From positions 1,364,001 through 1,428,000 of the forward strand of contig NZ_PPDK01000001.1 in the NCBI RefSeq assembly GCF_003074135.1: a DNA stretch of 64,000 bases, in the 5' to 3' direction. The notes beneath the pieces were generated by a model, which was not told the origin of the DNA, ran no database searches, and saw only the letters and a program-made list of their open reading frames with translations. Position 1 is the stretch's first letter. Every line of letters starts with the position of its first letter. Both the position numbers and the translations under genes were made by a program. Source of the DNA: Euzebya tangerina. GTDB taxonomy: Bacteria; Actinomycetota; Nitriliruptoria; Euzebyales; Euzebyaceae. This document shows positions 1 through 8,632 of the stretch, piece by piece.

Positions 1-457
1 GGTGGTCGGGCCCGAACGTCGTCAACGCCATCGCTGCGGTGACCAGCTTGGACGTGGAGGCGGGGATGCGAGGCGTGCCACCCTCGAAGTCGAAGACGAT
101 CTGCCCCTCGGCGTCCATGACGTGGACCGAGGACTGGCCAGCCGCCCCGGCCTGCTCGATCGCGTCGAGCAGTGCCAGCGTGAGTGGTGCTGGTTGGGCG
201 TCGGGCGCTGGAGGATCCGGCACGCTGACCGGTGCAGCGGTGTCGGCCAACTGGACCAGGCCGGGTTTGGCGGTCTCCCCGACCAGCCGACGTTTGAGGG
301 GGGCCGGCTTCTCGCCGACCACGCCTGCGACCGCGCGGGGCAGGGGGTCGCCGACGACCAGCTGCGGCTCGGCGTACCAGATTCCGGCCGCGATCAGGCT
401 GAGCACGAGGATCAGCACGAGCAGGCTGCGCCAGAACACGCCCTGTCGGCCGGCCAT
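1..457 (-). CDS. dacB: D-alanyl-D-alanine carboxypeptidase, PBP4/S13 family (5' part only)
   Basis: The gene runs off the left edge, so only the first 152 codons are visible. Translation from ATG at 457 gives MAGRQGVFWRSLLVL, followed by a hydrophobic stretch (about residues 10-27) that reads as a signal anchor or signal peptide. A low-complexity Pro/Ala spacer follows, then VHVMDAEGQIVFDFEG and the motif PASTSKLVTA. This is the SxxK active-site motif (STSK) in the context expected of family S13 penicillin-binding proteins, which trim the terminal D-Ala of peptidoglycan or cleave cross-links outside the membrane. The ATG overlaps the TGA of the upstream methyltransferase by one base, so the two are probably co-transcribed. 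The SxN and KTG motifs lie outside the window, so PBP4-type identity is a family-level inference. Confidence 0.8.
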   Translation of the reverse strand, partial: MAGRQGVFWRSLLVLILVLSLIAAGIWYAEPQLVVGDPLPRAVAGVVGEKPAPLKRRLVGETAKPGLVQLADTAAPVSVPDPPAPDAQPAPLTLALLDAIEQAGAAGQSSVHVMDAEGQIVFDFEGGTPRIPASTSKLVTAAMALTTFGPDH

Positions 458-1740
458 CAGCCTCCCGTCGGCGGGTCAGCGATGGTGAAGACCGCGACGG
501 CCTCCACGTGGGCCGTGTGCCCGAAGAGGTCCAAGGGCTGGACCGACTGCAGTGCGTAACCGCCCGCGAGCAGTGTGCGGGTGTCCCGGGCCAGCGCCGC
601 GGGGTCACACGCCACGTAGACGATCTGCCGTGGTTCGAGGCCGAGGAGCCCCCGCACCACCTCGGCGCCGGCGCCCGGCCGGGGTGGGTCGAGGACCACG
701 ACATCCACGGTGGCGTCGTTGGATGCCAGCCACCGCTCGACGGTGGTGGCGCGAACCTCGGTGCTGCCGGCGTGGCCGGGCCGCGAGCTGCCCTCGCGTC
801 GGTCGGCGTGGGAGAGATTGGTGCGGGCATCGTCGGCGGCGACGGGGTCGGCTTCGACAGCGATCAGGTGGGCAGCGTGCGCAGCCAGGAAGACCGACAG
901 CAGACCGCCGCCGGCGTACAGGTCGGCGACGGTGTCATCGGGTCGGATGTCCACGGCAGCCAGCACCGCCTCGACCAGCGCCTCCGCACCCGACCATCCG
1001 GCTTGGAAGAACGACCCGGCCGTGGCGACCAGGCTGATGCCGTGGACGGAGACCTGGATGGACGACGGTGGCTGTTGCACTCGGCCATCGACGACGATGC
1101 CGAGGCGCGGGTCGTCGGCTGGTCCGCCGTGGACTTCGCCGGGCGGGTCGGCTGTTGTGACGGCGACGACCTGGCCGTCGCTCCCGGCGAGGAGCGTGAC
1201 CTCGGTGGCGCCGGCCCAGTCGTCGCCTGCCCGCTCACGGAGCTGCTGGGCGTCCGGCTGGAGCAGCAGGCACTCGTCGACGGGCTGGACCGTGTGGGCG
1301 CGCGGCCTGCGGAAGCCCAGAACACCGCCGTCGCTGACCGCCATCCGCGCCCACGAGCGGTAGCCAGCCGGCCAGCCGCTGGTTGGTGTGATCACGTCGG
1401 CGACGGGGGGATCGATGACGCCGCCGAGTCGCTGCAGTTGCTCGATCACGACCCGCCGCTTCAGGGCCAGTTGGTGTGCCGGGTCGACGTGCTGCAGTTG
1501 GCAGCCGCCACAGCCCTCGTACAGCGGGCAGGGCGGGTCGACGCGATGCGGGCTGGGAGTCAGGACCTCGAGGAGGTCGGCGACCGCGTGCCGCTTCTTC
1601 ACGGTGTGGACAGCCACTCGGACGCGCTCGCCCGGGATGGCACGGGGAACGAAGCAGGCACGGCCGTCGGGCAGCCGACCGACGGCCTGGCCGCCGTGCG
1701 CCCAGCCGTCGAGCGTGATCTCGACGGGTGGCTCCCTCAC
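457..1740 (-). CDS. 23S rRNA (uracil-C5)-methyltransferase, RlmD/TrmA family
   Basis: A SAM-dependent RNA m5U methyltransferase of the RlmD/RumA/TrmA class. An N-terminal TRAM-like domain (residues 1-60) is followed by CPLYEGCGGCQLQH. Its cysteines at about 71, 77 and 80, with one more near 157, match the [4Fe-4S] ligands of RlmD. The C-terminal Rossmann domain has DLYAGGGLLSVFLA (SAM site), VVLDPPRPGAG, and VYVACDPAALARD with the catalytic Cys at about 378. The general-base Glu sits in FGHTAHVE. Length (about 427 residues) is normal. I place the start at GTG 1740 because the protein begins naturally there; a TTG at 1758 is possible and neither has a clear ribosome site. The iron-sulfur cysteines favour an rRNA rather than tRNA substrate, but the exact uridine is not known. 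Confidence 0.88.
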   Translation of the reverse strand: MREPPVEITLDGWAHGGQAVGRLPDGRACFVPRAIPGERVRVAVHTVKKRHAVADLLEVLTPSPHRVDPPCPLYEGCGGCQLQHVDPAHQLALKRRVVIEQLQRLGGVIDPPVADVITPTSGWPAGYRSWARMAVSDGGVLGFRRPRAHTVQPVDECLLLQPDAQQLRERAGDDWAGATEVTLLAGSDGQVVAVTTADPPGEVHGGPADDPRLGIVVDGRVQQPPSSIQVSVHGISLVATAGSFFQAGWSGAEALVEAVLAAVDIRPDDTVADLYAGGGLLSVFLAAHAAHLIAVEADPVAADDARTNLSHADRREGSSRPGHAGSTEVRATTVERWLASNDATVDVVVLDPPRPGAGAEVVRGLLGLEPRQIVYVACDPAALARDTRTLLAGGYALQSVQPLDLFGHTAHVEAVAVFTIADPPTGG

Positions 1741-1870
1741 GCCGGTGTCGCCGCCCAACCGGGCAGCCGAGCGGCGTTGTTGCGGAGGCCGAGTGCGTGA
1801 CCCGCCTCATGTCCGCAGTGACCCATCGCGGGGATGTTAGCGTCCAGCCGATGCCCAGCTGCCGGACTGC

Positions 1871-2725
1871 ATGCCGCCGATCGTGTCCCGTCTGACCAGT
1901 CGTCTGCTGCTGGCTGCGGCGCTGGTGGTCCTGGTCGGCTGTGGCCCGTCGAGCCCGACCCAGGATCCCGTCCTCGACCTCATCGGCCACGTGCCGGCCG
2001 AGGTGGCCGCCGCTGGGCTCCACGTCCGTGCGGACACCGAGGGGCACGAGCAGCTGCTGGAGGCACTCCAACTCGACCCGGATCAGGTCCAAGCGGTGGG
2101 GCGGACCGGTGCCCCGGCGCTGCGGGTGGTGACCGGTCGTGGGTTCGGGGCCGTGGCCGAGCGACTGCGCGATCTGGGCTTTCCCTCGACCGCCAGCGCC
2201 ACCTCGGAGGATCCTGCCTGGGAGATCTTCGAACGGCCTGCCGAGTTGGAGGGGTTCATCGGGATGCCGGCCATCGCGATCGCAACCGGGGTGACCAGCG
2301 ATGCCGGAGGGGTTCGCGACCTCATCGCGATCGGGGACCTCGAGCAGTTGGCCGCCGTGGAGCGCGGAGGGAGGAGCCTGTCGGTGACCCGGCAGGAGCT
2401 GGTCGGCGCCAGCTCGGCACTCGTCGGCAGGCCGGGGGACGTCACGGTCTCCGTGGTCACCCTCCCCGCGGAGGAGGGGGGACCCTCCACCGGGATGGTC
2501 CTGCTGGAGTATCCCGCCGCGGTCGAGCAGTCCGAGGCCGTCGCGGTCGCGGTCACCCTGCGCACGCTGGCTGCGGAATCGCCCGAAGCGCTGTGGAGCG
2601 TCGGCGCTCCTCTGGCCAGGGATGCGGTCGTCACCGTTCCCCTCGAGTGGCTGGCCGATGGGGACGTGGTCCTGCGGCGTGGCCTCGACACCGACCTGCT
2701 CGAGCGCATCACCCAGGACGACTAG
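1871..2725 (+). CDS. Putative lipoprotein of unknown function
   Basis: I do not recognise the family. The 284-residue product starts with a lipoprotein signal: positive residues, a Leu/Ala-rich core and the lipobox LVGC with Cys24, predicting a lipid-anchored protein on the outer face of the membrane. The mature part is acidic and mixed alpha/beta in appearance, with no Cys pattern or catalytic motif I can name. It is divergent from the rRNA methyltransferase and is followed, about 150 bases downstream, by a strong terminator hairpin. Another ATG lies 20 bases upstream in a different frame; the ATG at 1871 is chosen because it gives the signal peptide directly. Confidence 0.7.
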   Translation: MPPIVSRLTSRLLLAAALVVLVGCGPSSPTQDPVLDLIGHVPAEVAAAGLHVRADTEGHEQLLEALQLDPDQVQAVGRTGAPALRVVTGRGFGAVAERLRDLGFPSTASATSEDPAWEIFERPAELEGFIGMPAIAIATGVTSDAGGVRDLIAIGDLEQLAAVERGGRSLSVTRQELVGASSALVGRPGDVTVSVVTLPAEEGGPSTGMVLLEYPAAVEQSEAVAVAVTLRTLAAESPEALWSVGAPLARDAVVTVPLEWLADGDVVLRRGLDTDLLERITQDD

Positions 2726-2871
2726 TTAATTCTTTTGTGAATTTAGGCACAGACTCCGCCGCCAACCTGCCGAACACTCTGACGTACAACGACCTATCTC
2801 GACGCCGGCGAGATGGACACGGCGGTTCATGTCGCCCGGCGATGTGTTGGGCGCGGCGGCTCGACACATCA

Positions 2872-2913
2872 CCCAACGCCCCGAGGATCACCTCGGGGCG
2901 TTGGGCTTTCTTC
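2872..2913 (+). terminator. Strong intrinsic terminator overlapping the 3' end of prmA
   Basis: CCCAACGCCCCGAGG (2872-2886) pairs perfectly with CCTCGGGGCGTTGGG (2891-2905) around an ATCA loop, and CTTTCTT follows on the plus strand. The 15-bp stem and T-rich tail fit a rho-independent terminator for transcripts arriving from the lipoprotein side. The hairpin also encodes the last codons of prmA on the opposite strand, whose TGA lies in the loop. Confidence 0.8.
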
Positions 2914-3730
2914 CGCGCGCTGTCGCGACCTCGCCAGCGCGGTGGCCGACCAGCACCGCCCACTCGGCACCGGAGGTCACCGCCATCGTCACGCCCAGCC
3001 GCTCGAACCGGTGGACGGCTTCCGCCTCCCTGCCGACGGCCACACCGGAGGTGATGACCGTGCCGCCTGGTGCCAGGAGAGCCACGAGGTCCTCGGCGAT
3101 GGCCAGCAGCAGGTCGGTGATGATGTTGGCGACGACGACGTCGCCGGCCGCCTCGACCTCCGCACACGAGCCGACGCGCAGGCTGATCTGATCGAGATCG
3201 TGGGCGGCCACGTTGGCTTGCGCGACCTCGATGGCCTGGGGGTCGAGGTCGACGCCGGTGACCCGCGCCGCCCCCAGGGCACGCGCAGCCAGTGCCAGAA
3301 CGCCGGTCCCGGTGCCGATGTCGACCACGTGGCGGCCACGCAGGTCCTGCGCCTGCAGAGCCTGGAGACAGCCGGTGGTCGTCTCATGGTGGCCGGTCCC
3401 GAACGCCAGGCCCGGCTCGATCACCAGCACGATGTGGTCCGCGCCGCCGGCCGGATCTGCCACGGCGTCTGCTGCCGGCAAGATCGTGACCCGCCCGACG
3501 GTCACCGGCGTCAACCCACGCTTCCACTCCTGCGACCAGTCCGTCTGGCGTACGTACTCCCAAACCCCCTCCACCGGCAGCGCGTCGTCGGGCCGCTCGG
3601 TGAACCACACGGTCGTCACGAAGCCGTCCTCGCTCAACCCTGCCGTCTCGATGCCTCCTAGCGTCAGCGCATCGGACACGGTCTCCAGATCCAGGCCGGT
3701 CACCCGATAGGCCCAGGCGTCGGTTGTCAT
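2888..3730 (-). CDS. prmA: Ribosomal protein L11 methyltransferase
   Basis: PrmA trimethylates ribosomal protein L11 using SAM, in the cytoplasm. The 280-residue length is close to the family norm. An N-terminal ferredoxin-like recognition domain (1-60) includes the typical DWSQEWKRGLTPVTVG. Next come GLAFGTGHHETTTG (about 107-120) and the SAM motif VVDIGTGTGVLALAA (about 135-149). Then VDLDPQAIEVAQ and VVANIITDLLLA, the latter carrying the NxxxxxL substrate-side motif. The ATG at 3730 is separated by only a few bases from the divergent neighbour's longest possible reading frame. The C-terminus (RKPNAPR) is encoded inside the terminator stem at 2872-2913. Confidence 0.93.
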   Translation of the reverse strand: MTTDAWAYRVTGLDLETVSDALTLGGIETAGLSEDGFVTTVWFTERPDDALPVEGVWEYVRQTDWSQEWKRGLTPVTVGRVTILPAADAVADPAGGADHIVLVIEPGLAFGTGHHETTTGCLQALQAQDLRGRHVVDIGTGTGVLALAARALGAARVTGVDLDPQAIEVAQANVAAHDLDQISLRVGSCAEVEAAGDVVVANIITDLLLAIAEDLVALLAPGGTVITSGVAVGREAEAVHRFERLGVTMAVTSGAEWAVLVGHRAGEVATARGRKPNAPR

Positions 3731-3793
3731 CAGGTGCCTGTCGCGGTCATGGGCTCGGGGTACGGATCGGGAAGAGTGGGAAGGGTCCTGGCC

Positions 3794-4609
3794 ATGGCCG
3801 ACCTGCTGGATGACGCGAAGCGCGTGGTGCTCGCCTGGCCGGGGCGAACCGTACCGCTCCTCTCACCGATGGCGTTCTGGTGGGACGGTCGCAATGTCTG
3901 GTTCTCCACCTCCAGCGCCTCGGTCAAGGCCAGGATGCTGGGCGGCAACGGTGAGTGCGCACTCTACGTCCCGCCCGTGGACGACGGCGACGACGGGCTG
4001 GTCGCCCGCGGTCAGGCGAGGGTCTTCGGTCTGGCCGATCCTGTCGGCCTGGCCACCCACGCGGGGATCCTGGCGGCCGCGCAAGCGGCGCTGATGTTGA
4101 AGAACGCCCAGTCCATGGTCGGGTACCTGACCGACGCGCCGAAGATTCCGCGGGAGTTCCTGCCGCCCAACCGTGTCCTGGTCCGGGTGGCCCTCGAGGA
4201 CCACCAGTCCGTCGTCCCACCCGGGATCGGCAAGGGCATCGCACCGGGGCTGCCGACCGAGGTGCCCCCCGAGATCCGCCGCTCGCTGGGTGGTGCTCGT
4301 CGGGTTGTGCTCGCCACGCAGGCGGACGGGGTGCTCGGCCTCATGCCGGCGGTGTGGGGCGCGGGGTTCAGCCTGGTGGTGCCGAAGGGGATGGTGCTGC
4401 AGGACGGCAGCGCGGTCACCGCCGTGTTGGATCACGACCCCGGGTTCCGCCCCACGGAGGTGGCGGGCATATCGCTCAGCGGCACCGTCACGACGAGCGG
4501 CCCGAAGCCGAAACTGCAGCCCGAGAAGGTGCGGTGGTGGTCGGGCTTCGATCTCGACACTGCCGAGGTGTCGAGCTCACCGACCAGCACCATCGTGATC
4601 CCGGACTGA
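3794..4609 (+). CDS. Pyridoxamine 5'-phosphate oxidase-like (FMN/F420 split-barrel) protein
   Basis: The N-terminal part (MADLLDDAKRVVLAW, then SPMAFWWDGRNVWFSTSSAS and VKARML) has the pattern of the FMN-binding split barrel found in PNPOx-like and F420-dependent proteins: a small beta barrel that recognises flavin phosphate through a Ser/Thr and a K/R after the third strand. The C-terminal half (about residue 130 on) looks like a second degenerate barrel-like domain. Two such domains in one chain of 271 residues suggests a general-stress or heme-degrading type subfamily, but I cannot assign a substrate. Start chosen at ATG 3794; the frame stays open upstream to 3734, where the added residues look unlike protein. 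Confidence 0.65.
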   Translation: MADLLDDAKRVVLAWPGRTVPLLSPMAFWWDGRNVWFSTSSASVKARMLGGNGECALYVPPVDDGDDGLVARGQARVFGLADPVGLATHAGILAAAQAALMLKNAQSMVGYLTDAPKIPREFLPPNRVLVRVALEDHQSVVPPGIGKGIAPGLPTEVPPEIRRSLGGARRVVLATQADGVLGLMPAVWGAGFSLVVPKGMVLQDGSAVTAVLDHDPGFRPTEVAGISLSGTVTTSGPKPKLQPEKVRWWSGFDLDTAEVSSSPTSTIVIPD

Positions 4610-4644
4610 CCCCCCGCACGCAGCGTGTCCGCTCAGTCGGGCCA

Positions 4645-5802
4645 TCAGGACCCAGAGGACACGCACTCCAGGGACTGAGCGGCGATCATCCGCTCCTCGT
4701 CCGTGGCGACCACCAGCACGGCCGCTGAACCCGTGCCGATGTCGACCGGCCCATCGCTGGCGTTGCAGGACGCGTTCACCGCGGCGTCCAGTGACAGACC
4801 CAGGTGGCCCAACGGCTCGACGACAGCTGCTCGCATCCGGGCCGAGTGCTCGCCGATGCCGCCGGTGAACACCACCGCGTCCAGCCCACCCAGGACCGCG
4901 ATGTACGCACCGACGTACTTCCGCAGCCGGTGAGCGGCCACCTGGATGGCGAGCTCTGCGGCGGGATCCCCGTCGGCTGCGGCCGCCTCCACCGCTCGCA
5001 TGTCGTTGGAGCCGGACAGGCCGACCAGGCCGGACTGTCGGTTGAGCGCCGTCTCCACCTCGCCGGGGGAGAGGCCCTCCCGGAGCAGGTGGAAGATCAC
5101 CGTGGGGTCGACGTCCCCGCTCCGCGTCCCCATCACCAGCCCCTCCAGTGGTGAGAGGCCCATCGAGGTGTCCACTGATCGGCCGCCGTCAACGGCACAC
5201 GCCGAGGCGCCGTTGCCTAGGTGCAGGGTGATCAGCTTGAGGACACCCAGCGGGCGACCGAGGGCCTGGGCCGCTCGGCGGGCAACGTAGTCGTGGGAGG
5301 TGCCGTGGAAGCCGTAGCGGCGGACGCCGTGGTCGTCGTACCAGTTCTGCGGGACGGCGTAGCGGTACGCCTCCTGCGGCAGGGTGCCGTGGAACGCGGT
5401 GTCGAAGACGGCCACGTGGGGCAGGTCCGGTCTGAGCGCGCGGGCCACACGGATGCCCTCCAGGATCGGCGGGTTGTGCAGCGGCGCAAGCGGCGAGAGC
5501 TGCTCCAGCGTCTCGATGACCGCATCGTCCACAATGGTCGGTTGGGTGAAGGCCTCGCCGCCGTGGACCACCCGATGGCCGATCACCGAGAGGTCGTCGA
5601 GCAGGCCCTCCTCGCGCAGGCGGCTCGCGATCGCATCCAGCCCCGCGGCGTGGTCGGGGACCTGGCTGCCCGCCTCACCGATCCCCTCGACGATGCCGCC
5701 GGTCACCGCCTGAAGGGTGTCCAACGGATCACCGTCACCCTCGGGTGTGAAGACCTCGTACTTGATCGAGGAGCTGCCGCAGTTCAGGACAAGAACGGTC
5801 AT
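4645..5802 (-). CDS. ackA: Acetate kinase
   Basis: Catalyses acetyl phosphate + ADP to acetate + ATP, the second step of the Pta-AckA acetate pathway. The 385-residue chain begins MTVLVLNCGSSSIKYEVF, the sugar-kinase/Hsp70-like phosphate-1 motif of acetate kinases. It continues with VFDTAFHGTLP, ITLHLGNGASACAVDGG, the signature SMGLSPLEGLVMGTRSGDVD, and VFTGGIGEHSARMR near the C-terminus. ATG at 5802 overlaps the TGA of pta by four bases (ATGA), so the two are translationally coupled, as in many bacteria. Downstream there is a weak 8-bp inverted repeat around 4623-4664. Confidence 0.96.
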   Translation of the reverse strand: MTVLVLNCGSSSIKYEVFTPEGDGDPLDTLQAVTGGIVEGIGEAGSQVPDHAAGLDAIASRLREEGLLDDLSVIGHRVVHGGEAFTQPTIVDDAVIETLEQLSPLAPLHNPPILEGIRVARALRPDLPHVAVFDTAFHGTLPQEAYRYAVPQNWYDDHGVRRYGFHGTSHDYVARRAAQALGRPLGVLKLITLHLGNGASACAVDGGRSVDTSMGLSPLEGLVMGTRSGDVDPTVIFHLLREGLSPGEVETALNRQSGLVGLSGSNDMRAVEAAAADGDPAAELAIQVAAHRLRKYVGAYIAVLGGLDAVVFTGGIGEHSARMRAAVVEPLGHLGLSLDAAVNASCNASDGPVDIGTGSAAVLVVATDEERMIAAQSLECVSSGS

Positions 5803-7925
5803 GACGCGTCCGAGCCGGTTGGATTCTCCGGCGGCTGCGCCAGCTCCATCTGCGCCTGCACCGCCGTGATCGCCACCGTGTTCACGATGTCGGCGACCAG
5901 ACAGCCGCGGGAGAGGTCGTTCACGGGTTTGTTCAGACCCTGCAGGACCGGGCCGATCGCCACAGCTCGCGCGGAGCGCTGCACCGCCTTGTAGGTGTTG
6001 TTGCCCGTGTTCAGGTCGGGGAAGACGAACACGGTCGCGCGGCCGGCCACGTCGGAGTCCGGCAGCTTCTTCTGCCCCACACCCGCGTCGATCGCGGCGT
6101 CGTACTGGATCGGACCCTCCACCGGGAAGTCCGGGTTGCGCTCCTTCACCAGCTTCGTGGCCTGCCTGACCCGGTCGACGTCCTCGCCGGCCCCGGACCC
6201 ACCGGTCGAGTACGACAGCATCGCCACGACCGGGTCGATGCCGAACGTCCGTGCCGTCTGGGCCGACGACATGGCGATGTCGGCGAGTTGCTCCGCCGTG
6301 GGGTTCGGGATGATCGCGCAGTCGCCGTACACCAGCACGCGGTCGGCCAGGCACATCAGGAAGACGCTGGAGACGTTCTCGACCCCCGGCCGGGTCCGCA
6401 CGAACTCGAACGAGGGGCGGATCGTGTGCGCCGTGGTGTGGGCGGCACCGCTGACCATCCCGTCGGCGTCCCCCAGGTGGACCATCATCGTCCCGAAGTA
6501 GGAGACGTCCCCCATCACTTCGAGCGCCCGGTCCAGCACCATGCCCTTGTGCTTGCGGGCCTCGACGTAGGCCTGCGCGTATCGCTCGCGGGTCTCCTCG
6601 GCCGCCTCGCTGTCGGGATCGATCATCGAAGCACCGCTCAGGTCGACTCCCACTGCCGAGGCCGTCCGGCGGATCTCCTCGACCGACCCCAGCAGCGTGA
6701 GGTCGACCACCTGCCGACGCAGCAGCAGGGCCGCAGCCTTGACGATCCGCTCATCGGTTCCCTCCGGCAGCACGATGTGCCGCCGATCGGCCCGGGCCCG
6801 CTCGATCAGGTCGTACTCGAACATCAGCGGGGTCACACGATCGGACCGGGTCAACTCGAACTGGGCCAGCAACTCCTCGGTGTCCACGTGCTCTTCGAAC
6901 AACCCCAGCGCCGTCGCGATCTTCCGCTCGGAGGTCGCGGTGATGACGCCGGCGACGTTCGAGACGGCCTTGGCGGTCTCATAGGTGTCAGTCGGCACCG
7001 CGTAGACGGGGATGGGCACGCCTCCGAGGCCTTCCAGCAACTTCATGATCTGCGGCGCGGGGGTGATGCCGCCCGACAGCAGGACACCGGCCGCGTCCGG
7101 ATAGGTGTCGGCGAGTCGACTGGCCAACGCGCCGACCAGCACATCAGGCCGGTCCCCGGGCGCGATGATGAGCTCGGCCGCATCGATCCGGTCCAGCATG
7201 TTCGGCAGCGACATCGCCGCCACCTTGAAGGAGGACACCTCGACGTCGGTGGTGCCCCTGCCCGCATGGATCTCGGTGGCGTCGAGGCTGTCGAGGATCT
7301 CCGCCAGCGTCGGCATCCCGAGTCGTTGGTGCTCGGGGATGACGGCGGTCAACGGGCTGGTGTCGGCGAGGAGGTCCCGGACCGCGTCCACCTGCTCCGG
7401 AGGCACCCGGTTGAGCACGATGGCACTGGTCGCCACGCCCTCGCCGTCCAGCGCCTGGGCGGTGACCTCGGCTGACTCGGCGATGTCGTCGGTCGTCTGG
7501 CCCGAGCCGTTGACCACCGCAACCACGGATGCGCCCAGGTGGTTGGCGACCTTGGCGTTGAAGTCGAACTCGAGTGCCGACCGGGATCCGGTCTGGTCCG
7601 TCCCCTCGATCAGCACGATGCTGCAGCTCTCGGCCAGGTCGCGGTAGGCGGCGATCATGCCCTTGAAGATCTCGTCGCGCCGGCCCTCGGCCAGCATGGC
7701 GTCGACCTGCTCGTCGGTGTAGGCGTACGTGGCCCGGTCGCCCAACTGGTAGCGGTCGCGCATCAGTGCCATGCGGTGGTCGGCCTCGCCGCTGGCCACC
7801 GGTCGGAAGTACCCGACGTCGTCCACCCGGCGGGAGAACAGCTCCATCAGGCCGAGCGCAACCATCGACTTGCCCGCCTGGGGTTGGACTGCGGCGAGGT
7901 ACACGGACGTCGGCGGGGTGCTCAT
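5799..7925 (-). CDS. pta: Phosphate acetyltransferase (long form with BioD-like and DRTGG domains)
   Basis: Interconverts acetyl-CoA and acetyl phosphate. At 708 residues it is the long Pta class. It has an N-terminal P-loop BioD-like domain (AAVQPQAGKSMVALGL near residue 11), a central DRTGG regulatory domain (about 215-330), and a C-terminal PTA/PTB catalytic domain from about residue 380 (ERARADRRHIVLPEGTDER, then MVSGAAHTTAHTIRPS and MLSYSTGGSG). The start MSTPPTSVYLAAVQ at 7925 has GGAGG eight bases upstream; the frame extends to 7973 but the added residues are not needed. The N-terminal regulatory domains suggest allosteric control, as known for E. coli Pta. The gene is first in an operon with ackA and is divergent from the gene at 8000. 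Confidence 0.95.
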   Translation of the reverse strand: MSTPPTSVYLAAVQPQAGKSMVALGLMELFSRRVDDVGYFRPVASGEADHRMALMRDRYQLGDRATYAYTDEQVDAMLAEGRRDEIFKGMIAAYRDLAESCSIVLIEGTDQTGSRSALEFDFNAKVANHLGASVVAVVNGSGQTTDDIAESAEVTAQALDGEGVATSAIVLNRVPPEQVDAVRDLLADTSPLTAVIPEHQRLGMPTLAEILDSLDATEIHAGRGTTDVEVSSFKVAAMSLPNMLDRIDAAELIIAPGDRPDVLVGALASRLADTYPDAAGVLLSGGITPAPQIMKLLEGLGGVPIPVYAVPTDTYETAKAVSNVAGVITATSERKIATALGLFEEHVDTEELLAQFELTRSDRVTPLMFEYDLIERARADRRHIVLPEGTDERIVKAAALLLRRQVVDLTLLGSVEEIRRTASAVGVDLSGASMIDPDSEAAEETRERYAQAYVEARKHKGMVLDRALEVMGDVSYFGTMMVHLGDADGMVSGAAHTTAHTIRPSFEFVRTRPGVENVSSVFLMCLADRVLVYGDCAIIPNPTAEQLADIAMSSAQTARTFGIDPVVAMLSYSTGGSGAGEDVDRVRQATKLVKERNPDFPVEGPIQYDAAIDAGVGQKKLPDSDVAGRATVFVFPDLNTGNNTYKAVQRSARAVAIGPVLQGLNKPVNDLSRGCLVADIVNTVAITAVQAQMELAQPPENPTGSDAS

Positions 7926-7999
7926 GTGTGCGATCCTCCCCAAAGCGAGGCCGGTCCACAACACCGCCCTCACCCCGACGCGAGATCACCACCATCCCC

Positions 8000-8632
8000 A
8001 TGGCACCGACCACCCATCACCACCTGTTCGAGGGTGCGATCACCGCCGCGGCGTTCGCCAGCGGCGATGCCGTGGTGGTCGGGACGTGGGCCCGGTCGCC
8101 GCTCGGGACCTTCATCGACGTCATGTGGCGGACCGATGCGGGCCGTCGGATCCTGCTCGCCCCCACCACAGACGTCGCCACCTACGTGGACGGCCTGTAC
8201 GCGTTCGACGAGGTCCGGGTCGGTCCGATCAGTGGCGGCGTGCGCGGCGACTTCCTCGACGTCGTGGCGGGGCCGCTCCACCTCACCGCGGTCCTCGCCG
8301 GACGGCAGTGGCAATCCCTGCTGTTCGCCCTCCGACCACGCGTCCTGCGACGCGCTCCGAGCTGGATCCGCATCGAGGACCAACTGGCTCGACCGGTCAT
8401 CGGGCGTCTCCTGGGTGGGGGCGCCGGCGTGCGTGCCGCCGGTGTCGCGCCGGGCGGCCAGACCGAGTTCTACGGGGCCGACGACTGGCGGCGCCTTCGT
8501 GACGCCCAACTGTTGGTCGCGGGGGAGGACGCTGGGGCGCTCTCGCCGATGCCCGCCGACTTCGGTGTCGGCCTGTCGGCATTCCCCACGATCCCCGCAT
8601 CGGTCCGCGTCGGTACGATCGTCCAGCCGTGA
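8000..8632 (+). CDS. Conserved hypothetical protein
   Basis: I recognise no named domain. The 210-residue soluble protein begins MAPTTHHHLFEGAITAAAFA and contains GTFIDVMWRTDAGRRILLAP and FDEVRVGPISGG, alternating beta-like stretches without membrane segments or a signal peptide. Similar short proteins of this style occur in actinomycetes, but I cannot give a function. Its TGA overlaps the GTG start of the class IV aminotransferase by four bases (GTGA), which makes co-translation likely and is the best functional hint. ATG at 8000 is the first plausible start after the divergent pta gene. Confidence 0.7.
   Translation: MAPTTHHHLFEGAITAAAFASGDAVVVGTWARSPLGTFIDVMWRTDAGRRILLAPTTDVATYVDGLYAFDEVRVGPISGGVRGDFLDVVAGPLHLTAVLAGRQWQSLLFALRPRVLRRAPSWIRIEDQLARPVIGRLLGGGAGVRAAGVAPGGQTEFYGADDWRRLRDAQLLVAGEDAGALSPMPADFGVGLSAFPTIPASVRVGTIVQP

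Noticed and set aside
5803-6354. Upstream extension of the acetate kinase frame
   Set aside because: The acetate kinase N-terminal motif starts at 5802 and the extension overlaps the end of pta in a different frame.
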